Of a stretch of DNA of 35,374 bases, positions 24,902 through 32,761 are shown one piece after another (the stretch's first letter is position 1; every line of letters begins with the position of its first letter). The notes under the pieces are model-generated. The model did not search any database and was not told the DNA's origin. It saw only the letters and a list, made by a program, of their open reading frames with translations. The stretch comes from Psychrobacter sp. (GTDB lineage Bacteria; Pseudomonadota; Gammaproteobacteria; Pseudomonadales; Moraxellaceae): the NCBI GenBank assembly GCA_018260445.1, contig JAGLBE010000024.1:1-35374 (forward strand), in the 5' to 3' direction. Position numbers and translations under genes: made by a program.

Positions 24902-26998
24902 CTATGAAGATGGCCTTACGGTAGTCTTTTCATTGACGACCAGTCCATCGTGCCAATCTTTTTTCTCGATTACTTCCTGAACTTTGTCATACTGATTATC
25001 TTGATGAATCTCTTTAACCGTATCTTCCTCAATGTTGGGCGGTACTGCATCAGTATCTGGTGTTTCAAGCTCATCTGGCTGTATATCCGACTGGTGATTG
25101 GATGCATATGTTGTAACTGGTTTTGGGGTATAGGTAGGTTCAGAAGGTCTACTTTCATAAGTATTATTACTACTGTTATAAGATGATTCGAGTAACGTTT
25201 CAGCTATCCAGGCCATTTCGCCGTTTGTTAAAGTGAAACCAAGCCATCTACCTATCGACGAATCGTTGGTATCAACGTAGTGAGTAGGACAGAGCAGCTG
25301 ACCTTGTTGAATCACCCCAATCACCGTGGAATCATCTTTATTAGGTGCACTACGCACATTTGCCCCTGCGACCCTCACTGTATAACCAACTTCGTTGTCA
25401 CTAACGCCACATCTAGGATGCAAGATAGTTCTTGGAAATTTGGATAAGGTCTTGCTCGACATCCACCCTCTGATATTGTCTCTAGTAGCCACATGTATCC
25501 ATACTCTTGCATCATCATCGGTTATAAGGGGTAGGGTGGTTTTGGTTAACGGAGAGTTGTAGCTAACCTCAGCGACAATAGGCGAGGTTAAACTTGGCTG
25601 TACCCTTATATTGGCACCTTTAGTGAGCACATATAAATGCTCGGAGGTGAGATTTCCTATAGGGTCAAGATCTTGAGGTGTCATTGGTATGCTGGAGCTT
25701 GTAACAACATCTTGTGGCTCTGAGGAGTAAGAATTAACTGAAGAGTACGGCGCAAAATCTTTACTGTTCTCTAATTCCTGTCGAGAAGCCTTGACCATAT
25801 CAAGAGCCTTCTGTTGATAGTTTTTAGGCGTCATGATGATGATGACGACGACGCTTGCCAAAACTATCGATATTATAGTCCATAACCTACCTGTTGAAAA
25901 AGTGTTTGTAAGGGGCGGTGCAGCACTAATTAGGGGTTTATCATTATAAGTTTGACTATCAATTGCAGGTGGCTGTGGAGGTGGGGGCCACTGCGATGAT
26001 GTCGGCGTTGTATTAGCAATGGGCAAGGCTAACGCCGTATCTTTAAAACCCTGGCTATGATTGCTGATAATGTCCAATAAAGTTTGTGCCCAATCATTAG
26101 CAGAAGGTCTATTTAAGTAGGACTCGTTATCAAATGCTAGATAAAACAGTGTTTTTAGTCGATGGTCGAGTTTGTTGAAACCCTCATGTTCTTTAGGCAG
26201 TGTACTTACATATTTTTTGCCTTCACCCTGCACAAATAAGCCTTTGTTAACTTTATCATCAATGGTATAAAGCTGATGATGAGGGTGCTTAAACGTAGCT
26301 GCATATGGATGAACGCCGAAAAGTAACTGATATAACATAACTGCCAATGTAAAGCGTCCCCAAGACTTATTGCTTGTATCGTATTGAATGTCTTTATAAG
26401 CGCTTTCAGGTGGCAAATAACCTGTCAAATATCGGCTATTATAACCCTCTATTTTATCAACCAATATAGTTTCAAAATTTATTAAAGAAACCTGGCCCTC
26501 ATTGGTAAGCATAATATGACTAGGACCAAAAGCATAATGATTCAAATCGGCAATATAACCGAGTGCTTGGCTGATATGAGCACAGAAAGTCAGTATTAGA
26601 TAAAAACTGTCTGAGTTGTTAGGCAAAAATTTATGCCATTCCTTAGGCGTCGTTTGCTTAGTTGCAATAAGTTTATCTAGAGCTACACTGTTATCAAATC
26701 GATATTGGGTTAAATAGCCAAGGCAAGTGTCGTTTTCATCTATAACAGGATACATGGGCCAACATATTCTTGATGTGGTGCTATATAACGTTTGCGGTGA
26801 ATGCGCCATCATATAGTCAATACGTAAATGCACACCCTCATTGTGCTGCGTATTTACGAACTTTTTGAAACATAAATCAGTAAATTTAGAGGGCTCAAGT
26901 AGGCTATAAACTTCATAACCATTCTCTGTAGTCACTAGCTTGCCAAGTTTTATTTTATGGCGAAGTGAGTCGTTTTCTTTAATAAAATAGGTGGTCAT
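24902..26998 (-). CDS. Membrane-anchored pseudokinase with two SH3-like domains
   Basis: This protein of about 698 residues has three parts. Residues 10-320 resemble a protein-kinase fold: the late-lobe helix reads WGRFTLAVMLYQLLFGVHPY and an APE-like YLPPESA precedes it. However, the catalytic loop reads YAFGPSHIML, with no HRD Asp, and the DFG region reads LINFETI, so it is probably a pseudokinase. A Pro-rich stretch (WPPPPQPP) leads to one membrane helix at about 371-390 (SIVLASVVVIIIM). Two SH3-like domains follow, at about 455-520 (ANIRVQPSLTSPIVAEV) and 538-606 (ANVRSAPNKDDSTVIGVI), then a disordered acidic tail. The ATG at 26998 was preferred to a TTG at 27004. It is divergent from the Hsp70/AAA+ operon across a 460-base region and likely works with it. 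Confidence 0.75.
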   Translation of the reverse strand: MTTYFIKENDSLRHKIKLGKLVTTENGYEVYSLLEPSKFTDLCFKKFVNTQHNEGVHLRIDYMMAHSPQTLYSTTSRICWPMYPVIDENDTCLGYLTQYRFDNSVALDKLIATKQTTPKEWHKFLPNNSDSFYLILTFCAHISQALGYIADLNHYAFGPSHIMLTNEGQVSLINFETILVDKIEGYNSRYLTGYLPPESAYKDIQYDTSNKSWGRFTLAVMLYQLLFGVHPYAATFKHPHHQLYTIDDKVNKGLFVQGEGKKYVSTLPKEHEGFNKLDHRLKTLFYLAFDNESYLNRPSANDWAQTLLDIISNHSQGFKDTALALPIANTTPTSSQWPPPPQPPAIDSQTYNDKPLISAAPPLTNTFSTGRLWTIISIVLASVVVIIIMTPKNYQQKALDMVKASRQELENSKDFAPYSSVNSYSSEPQDVVTSSSIPMTPQDLDPIGNLTSEHLYVLTKGANIRVQPSLTSPIVAEVSYNSPLTKTTLPLITDDDARVWIHVATRDNIRGWMSSKTLSKFPRTILHPRCGVSDNEVGYTVRVAGANVRSAPNKDDSTVIGVIQQGQLLCPTHYVDTNDSSIGRWLGFTLTNGEMAWIAETLLESSYNSSNNTYESRPSEPTYTPKPVTTYASNHQSDIQPDELETPDTDAVPPNIEEDTVKEIHQDNQYDKVQEVIEKKDWHDGLVVNEKTTVRPSS

Positions 26999-27231
26999 AG
27001 GCAAAGTGCCTTTATATCCTGTTATATTAACTTAAATATTTTGCTCGCAGAAATATTTAACCCTCTTACCTACAACAAAGTTATCAATGTTGATAAACCT
27101 GCCCTACTGTGCTACGCATTAAACTATATCCATCGTAATTAAAGCTAGCTATAGGTGCTAAGCTAGTTAAATAATACTATATTTGAACTCAAATAACACA
27201 TATAGTTATTTTATTTTATGAATTTAAGTCT

Positions 27232-27254
27232 ATTATCAACTATACTGTGATAAT
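27232..27254. promoter_or_regulatory. Perfect inverted repeat in the divergent control region
   Basis: ATTATCA (27232-27238) and TGATAAT (27248-27254) are perfect inverted arms with a 9-base spacer, a size fitting a dimeric repressor site. It lies between the pseudokinase gene and the chaperone operon, about 80-110 bases upstream of the candidate promoter. No partner regulator is encoded nearby. Confidence 0.3.
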
Positions 27255-27316
27255 CTATCAAAAGAAGAAGTGTAGATAATCTTATTAACTCGTGAAGATA
27301 GGTAGACTACATAGTA

Positions 27317-27347
27317 TTGTGAAAAGCTGCTCGAGCTATGGTATAGT
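27317..27347 (+). promoter_or_regulatory. Candidate extended -10 promoter of the chaperone operon
   Basis: TGGTATAGT at 27339-27347 is an extended -10 element (TGn then TATAGT). TTGTGA at 27317-27322 could be the -35, with a long spacer of 19 bases. Transcription would begin about 105 bases before the first gene. The surrounding 450 bases (27005-27458) are AT-rich and hold no gene. Confidence 0.35.
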
Positions 27348-27458
27348 TTTTAAGTGATTAGCAGGTATAGCCTGACAGACTGATAGCCTTAAGGCTTATA
27401 ATCAATATGCCATCGCTAACTGATGCTCAAATGTTAGCAAGGACAAAGGTAGGTTGTA

Positions 27459-29084
27459 GTGGATGCCGTTTTAAAGAACCCTTACAGACTGTTTGGTTTA
27501 ACTAGCCCTATAACCAGTAGAGAGCTCACTAAGCGTATCAGTGATTTAGAAACATTCATCGAGTACGATAAGGAAATAAAATACCCCTTGGATAGAAGCT
27601 CATCAAACCAGCCTCTAATAAGAACTTTAGAGGCTATTCAAGATGCCGCGCGCCGTATTGAAAGCGATAGCGATAGACTTTTTTATTCATTATTCTGGTT
27701 TTATAATAGTGATGCCGTTGATGAGCATGCTCTTGATACTATGGAAGCAGGAGATGTTGAGAAAGCTATCGCTATATGGCGTAAACAGATTGATAAAAAC
27801 CAACAACCAAAATATTCTTGGTTAATCAATAGTAGCGTATTTTATTTAACCAATAGTAAAGAAAGTACCGTCGGTTATGACAGGTTGTATCAAATAATAG
27901 GCGCCTATGCTGCCATTATCGAAAGTATGGACGTTATCAAAAATGAGGTATTACCGTCTAATAAAAACACTGTAGACAATAAAGTTGTTGCTGAAAGAAT
28001 TGTCAATAACTTGCTTGATTATGCTTTGAGCTGCAATATTAAAGAATTGGGAGAATATAATCTTAAAGCAATCAAGTTGTTTTCTGGTTACTCTGCATCA
28101 TTAAAAAACTATGTAAACACAAGGGTGATGACCCCGTTATTGAGTCAAGTAGAGGAAGTGATCAAGAAAACGGAAGAGTGTTTGAGAAACGATGATTCAT
28201 GGAAAATCTATAATTTGATTGAAAAATTAAAAAAATATAAAAGTTTGGTTTGCGAATTGGATCTGTACTCTGATGACTATCGAGTACAAGGACTGATTAA
28301 CGATTATGCAGAAATAGTGCAAAGTTGTTCAATCTTTGCCTATAACACATTGAATGAAGCTGAGATGGCAATCGAGCTGATTAAATGGGCGGATGAATTA
28401 CCTGCTTATGGTGAAACCAAGACCAGTATCACAAAGAGTAAAAAAGAATTAGAAGAGGCTATTGCTCATGTATCGGCTGCAAAGCATTTTAATAAGGTCA
28501 TAGCTTGTCTAGAGAGTGACATTAATACAATTACAGATACCCAAAGTCTGCTTAATAGGATGATTGGGGAGCTTAAAGCGATTGCCATAGATAATGAGTC
28601 TGAGCAGGCATTGTTCAGAAAAATAGCGAGTGCTTGTGTGGTCAAATTGGTTAACCAAACGGTAAAAATTTATGATAATGCGCTGCAAGCGTTTAAGCAA
28701 AATCCAGAGCTCGATAAATTAAATATCATCATTGGTCAGTGCTACGGATTAATCACCAATATTCAAAAAGAATTTATGGTTATTGATTTAGAAGACGAGG
28801 CAGAAAACTATATTTTAGACAGTTATAATTATATCAGTAAGGAGCAAAAAGACCTGCAAAATCTAGTCAAACGTGTTAGTCATGGCCAATATTTACCAGC
28901 GACTCAAGGGGCTGCAAAGCCCGCCATAGGTGGCGTATTGTATATGGTTAGTCAACTCACTGGCGTAAATTTAGATTTTTTAAGAATAGGCTATGTGATA
29001 GCCACATTGGTCACTGGGCTTTGGCCATTAGTTATTTTATATGTGGTATTAACTGTGTTAAAAGGCCTTATTAGCTCTAAATAA
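27459..29084 (+). CDS. Degenerate J-domain-like protein with PspC-like membrane tail
   Basis: This 541-residue protein starts with a GTG that has AAGGTAGG 5 bases upstream. Residues 7 to about 110 (NPYRLFGLTSPITSRELTKR, RTLEAIQDAARRIE, DRLFYSLFWFYNSD) resemble J-domain-like modules seen beside Hsp70 genes. No HPD tripeptide is present, so normal J-domain stimulation of Hsp70 is uncertain. The middle (110-470) is helical and Lys/Glu-rich. The last 65 residues (AKPAIGGVLYMVSQLTGVNL, then IGYVIATLVTGLWPLVILY) look like a PspC domain, which is known as a membrane module of the phage-shock system. It is the first gene of a four-gene plus-strand run and is 45 bases from the next. The J-like call is the less certain one. 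Confidence 0.7.
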   Translation: MDAVLKNPYRLFGLTSPITSRELTKRISDLETFIEYDKEIKYPLDRSSSNQPLIRTLEAIQDAARRIESDSDRLFYSLFWFYNSDAVDEHALDTMEAGDVEKAIAIWRKQIDKNQQPKYSWLINSSVFYLTNSKESTVGYDRLYQIIGAYAAIIESMDVIKNEVLPSNKNTVDNKVVAERIVNNLLDYALSCNIKELGEYNLKAIKLFSGYSASLKNYVNTRVMTPLLSQVEEVIKKTEECLRNDDSWKIYNLIEKLKKYKSLVCELDLYSDDYRVQGLINDYAEIVQSCSIFAYNTLNEAEMAIELIKWADELPAYGETKTSITKSKKELEEAIAHVSAAKHFNKVIACLESDINTITDTQSLLNRMIGELKAIAIDNESEQALFRKIASACVVKLVNQTVKIYDNALQAFKQNPELDKLNIIIGQCYGLITNIQKEFMVIDLEDEAENYILDSYNYISKEQKDLQNLVKRVSHGQYLPATQGAAKPAIGGVLYMVSQLTGVNLDFLRIGYVIATLVTGLWPLVILYVVLTVLKGLISSK

Positions 29085-29129
29085 AAATTTGAAAAGTATT
29101 TAAAAGCAACCTAGCAAAAGGTTTAAATA

Positions 29130-30173
29130 ATGAATAAGCATCTTTTAGCTAAAACTTGTTTTGCCGCAGTTTTAGCAGCATTAATAACGCCTGCGCTAAG
29201 CGCTACTCAGCAAGACAAAACAAGTATTGATGTCGAGCAGATGCAGCAAACGGTGGCGTTGCAGGCCAGTAAAATAGATAACCTTGAACGGCAAAATCAG
29301 GCATTGTCCACCGAGTTACAGACAGCGATAGATGACAATACGCGCTATGATAAAAAGCTGACAGAGCAAATAAATTCGTTGCAACAGGATTATAAAAAAC
29401 AAATACAAGTAATCAATGAAGAAGTGAATAGTACTAATAAGGTTGTTGCGGATTTGCAAAGCACTACCCAAAATTCCGATAAAAACTTACAAGATACGCT
29501 AAAAAAATTGAGTGACCATACAGAGAAGTCAACCTCTGCCCTAAATAAAGATATCGACAATCGCTCTTTAGCGGCGCTGCTTAGTCTGATAGGGCTACTC
29601 GCTTTAGTAGGTGCTATTATTTGGTATTTAAGAAGTAAACAGAATCAACATAAAGATAGCTTACAGTCAAATATACAGACAGCACTAAATACTGTGCAAC
29701 AAGCAGAAGACACGATTGTAGCAGCGGATACACAATTAATTGCCCAGCTCACAGAAGTATTGAGTCGTATTGATTTACAGCAAAAAAAGCTTGCTGAAAT
29801 GGCGTTTATTTCTGACAATAACCCCCTAATATCGGCCGACGAAGCAACCGTTGAGCATGGTTTAGCAATCACATTAGCCGATGAAATTCATCGGATGCGT
29901 AGGCGTATTGCCGCTTTACCAGAAGCTACCAAAGGGCTCAAGTCGCTGAGTAAATCTTTAGAAAGGTTAGAAGAAGCGCTGGCAGAAAAGGGCTATGAAA
30001 TAATTGACTATTTAGGCGTTGCCTTTTCTGAGAGTATGACCATCAAAGCCCGTTTTATACCAAGTGATGAGCTAGATGAGGGCGTGAGTGTTATCACCAA
30101 GGTCGTTTATCCTCAGGTCAATTATCAAGAGAAATTAATACGCAAGGCGGATGTCGAAGTGAGTGTGGGTTAA
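29130..30173 (+). CDS. Membrane-anchored protein with GrpE-like cytosolic domain
   Basis: This 347-residue protein has a signal sequence (about residues 1-25, ending TPALSA). A Gln/Lys-rich coiled coil follows (26-145, heptad-like LERQNQALSTELQT), then a membrane helix at 146-167 (SLIGLLALVGAIIWYL), a second coil, and a C-terminal domain from about 249. That last part resembles the GrpE head: LERLEEALAEKGYEIID, then DEGVSVITKVVYPQVNY and LIRKADVEVSVG, the order and spacing of the GrpE beta domain that exchanges nucleotide on DnaK. The predicted topology puts the coil in the periplasm and the GrpE-like part in the cytosol beside the Hsp70 encoded next. RBS AAAAGG lies 8 bases before the ATG. 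GrpE likeness is read by pattern, not by search. Confidence 0.7.
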   Translation: MNKHLLAKTCFAAVLAALITPALSATQQDKTSIDVEQMQQTVALQASKIDNLERQNQALSTELQTAIDDNTRYDKKLTEQINSLQQDYKKQIQVINEEVNSTNKVVADLQSTTQNSDKNLQDTLKKLSDHTEKSTSALNKDIDNRSLAALLSLIGLLALVGAIIWYLRSKQNQHKDSLQSNIQTALNTVQQAEDTIVAADTQLIAQLTEVLSRIDLQQKKLAEMAFISDNNPLISADEATVEHGLAITLADEIHRMRRRIAALPEATKGLKSLSKSLERLEEALAEKGYEIIDYLGVAFSESMTIKARFIPSDELDEGVSVITKVVYPQVNYQEKLIRKADVEVSVG

Positions 30174-30225
30174 CAGTCATTTAAATCTCTATAAAAATTA
30201 CATACAAACATACAAGGACTTAACG

Positions 30226-32757
30226 ATGCGGCAAAAAATTGATTTTGGTATCGACTTAGGAACGACCAACTCGGCGATTGCAGTGATGCAAGATGGGGAA
30301 GCCACTATCATTAAGTCAGATGATGATCAAAGGGATATCACACCGTCTTGCGTGTTTTTTAATAAAAAACAAACTGTGCGTGTTGGAGATAAAGCAAAGA
30401 ACAATATAAGTGAAGAAGCTACTCAAAGCTTCAATTATAGAAAAAAGGGTGGCCATACAAGCGGACCCAATGGTTACCAAGAATTTAAACGCAATATGGG
30501 GACAGACTATCGCTATGTTTCAGATTTTATGCAAGACAGCTTTACTGCTGAAGCGCTATCGGCTGAGGTACTTAAAAAGTTAAAAGGCTATGTTCGGGAT
30601 GAAAATGTGAATGCTGCTGTCATTACAGTACCGGCCATGTTTGAACAAAGTCAGTTGGATGCCACCCAGCGGACGGCTGAACTGGCTGGATTAAAGTATT
30701 GTGAACTGCTGCAAGAGCCAATAGCGGCTTCTATTGCTTACGGTATTAAAGCCAATAGCGAAACCGGGTATTGGTTGGTGTTTGACTTTGGTGGCGGTAC
30801 TTTTGATGCCGCATTGATGCATAGCGATGAAGGTATTTTAAAAGTAGTCGATTCGGAAGGTAATAATCATCTTGGCGGTAAAGATTTAGATATTGCCATT
30901 ATTGACCATCTATTTATCCCTGTAATGCAAAGAGAATGTAAATTAGATGAAACTATAGCCGATCCGCAAATGAAAATCTTATTGCAAGAAGTTTTAAAGA
31001 GAACTGCTGAAACTTTTAAAATTAAGCTATCTTCAAATGACCAATGGTCAGAATATATAGAAGATATGGGTGAAGATGATGAGGGCGAAGAAATCGAATT
31101 TGAGATTAGCATAACCCTAGAGCAGTATGAAAAAGTAGTGATGCCCATCTTTCAGCAGGCTATTGATATTACTAAAGATTTAATTAAGCGTAATAATTTA
31201 AAGCCAGATGACTTAAGCTCTTTAATTTTAGTAGGCGGCCCAACCTTCCAACAAACCTTACGCCGGATGTTAAGGGAGCAAATTACCGATAAAATTAATA
31301 CCAGTATTGACCCTATGACAGCGGTTGCCAAAGGTGCCGCCTTATTTGCCGCAACAAAAGATATACCCAGAGACCTGCAAAAACGCGATATTACTAAGGC
31401 ACAGTTGACCCTTAAGTATCCGGAAACCACTGTTGAAACCGCGGAACATTTGGGCATTAAAATTGATAGACAAGCCTCTACGTCTGCACTGCCTGCGGTG
31501 CTTAATTTAGAGGTGCTGCGTAAAGATGGGGCGTGGTCTTCAGGAAAATTAACCATTGATAATGACGTTGAGGTAGTAGAGCTACAGCTCAATACCGCCA
31601 AAACCAATCATTTTGAACTTAAATTATCAAGCACGGATGGCACCTTAATTCCTTGTGAACCCAATACGTTAACTATAATTCAAGGTATGAAAATTGCTAG
31701 TGCTACCCTGCCGTATAGCATAGGCATGGAGGTGTATGACACATATGCTGCAAAGCAGGGGGTATGGTCTTTAGAGGGACTGGAGAAAAATAAAACGTTA
31801 CCGGCCAAAGGCAAGGGGCGGTTTAAAACCATGCAGGATATACGCCCAGGTGTTAAAGAGGATGCTATCGTTATCCCAATTTACGAAACCAGTTTTGGTA
31901 AAGAGGGCACGAGAGCACTGCTGAATAAGCGTTTTGGCGAGTTCAGTATCACAGGTGAGGACTTGCCAAGCTTTCTGCCATCTGGCAGCGATATAGAAAT
32001 TACTTTGAGTATCGATTCATCACGTCGTGCAGATTTGGAGGTCTATATTCCTGCACTTGATGAAACTTATGACCGCCAAATAGCGTCAGAAATAAAAGTA
32101 GACATAGCAACCGCCAAACTAAAGCGTGAAATTAATGATGCACGCTTAGTTGCGCATGAATTAGCGGTGACAGGCAATACAGATGCGGCAAAGCAAATCG
32201 AAGAGCTTGACGACGTTGAAAAATTATTAGATGAACGTAGTGAGGATCGCGATACCAAAGAAAAAGTTAAAACCAAGCTGACGAAGACATTGATTGAATT
32301 GGATGAATTTCAAGAGCAGGGGATTTGGCCTAAAGCGGAGTTGGAATTAGATGATGCTATTCATGATTTAAAAAATGCCAACATTGAGCAAGGTAATGCC
32401 CGAATCAGTGGTCTAATAATAGAGTACGAATCGCAAGCTCGACAAATTGTGCTCAAAAAAGATGTTGCAGGGGCTAACAAATTGACTGAAGAAGTGAGGC
32501 AGACCTTCTACAGTTTACTGCAACAAGATATTAATTTTTGGGTAGGTTTTGCTATCTACATGGATGAAGAGTTTGAGCAAATCGAGTGGAAAAATAAGGA
32601 GGCTGCCTTTAGAGGCATACAGAAGCTCAAACAGTTGTTACGAAATCAGCCAACTAAAGAGCAGTTAGAGGATGCGGTACGAGCCGTAGCCAGTTTGATG
32701 ACTGCAGAAAGTAAAGCCAAAATGAATAACGTTGATACCAGTTTGCTGCGAAAATAA
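30226..32757 (+). CDS. Hsp70-family protein with extended C-terminus
   Basis: This 843-residue DnaK-related ATPase carries the nucleotide-binding landmarks: phosphate 1 loop DFGIDLGTTNSAIAVM (residues 6-21), EPIAASIAYG, phosphate 2 loop VFDFGGGTFDA (185-195) and the adenosine motif LILVGGPTFQQTL (near 335). After about residue 390 it departs from DnaK. The substrate domain is not the usual one, and the last 200 residues are a charged helical region. It is therefore a specialised Hsp70, not the housekeeping DnaK. The frame opens at 30163 within the preceding gene, but the ATG at 30226 has AAGGA 7 bases upstream and begins right before the motif. The next gene starts 4 bases after its stop. Confidence 0.9.
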   Translation: MRQKIDFGIDLGTTNSAIAVMQDGEATIIKSDDDQRDITPSCVFFNKKQTVRVGDKAKNNISEEATQSFNYRKKGGHTSGPNGYQEFKRNMGTDYRYVSDFMQDSFTAEALSAEVLKKLKGYVRDENVNAAVITVPAMFEQSQLDATQRTAELAGLKYCELLQEPIAASIAYGIKANSETGYWLVFDFGGGTFDAALMHSDEGILKVVDSEGNNHLGGKDLDIAIIDHLFIPVMQRECKLDETIADPQMKILLQEVLKRTAETFKIKLSSNDQWSEYIEDMGEDDEGEEIEFEISITLEQYEKVVMPIFQQAIDITKDLIKRNNLKPDDLSSLILVGGPTFQQTLRRMLREQITDKINTSIDPMTAVAKGAALFAATKDIPRDLQKRDITKAQLTLKYPETTVETAEHLGIKIDRQASTSALPAVLNLEVLRKDGAWSSGKLTIDNDVEVVELQLNTAKTNHFELKLSSTDGTLIPCEPNTLTIIQGMKIASATLPYSIGMEVYDTYAAKQGVWSLEGLEKNKTLPAKGKGRFKTMQDIRPGVKEDAIVIPIYETSFGKEGTRALLNKRFGEFSITGEDLPSFLPSGSDIEITLSIDSSRRADLEVYIPALDETYDRQIASEIKVDIATAKLKREINDARLVAHELAVTGNTDAAKQIEELDDVEKLLDERSEDRDTKEKVKTKLTKTLIELDEFQEQGIWPKAELELDDAIHDLKNANIEQGNARISGLIIEYESQARQIVLKKDVAGANKLTEEVRQTFYSLLQQDINFWVGFAIYMDEEFEQIEWKNKEAAFRGIQKLKQLLRNQPTKEQLEDAVRAVASLMTAESKAKMNNVDTSLLRK

Positions 32758-32761
32758 TATT

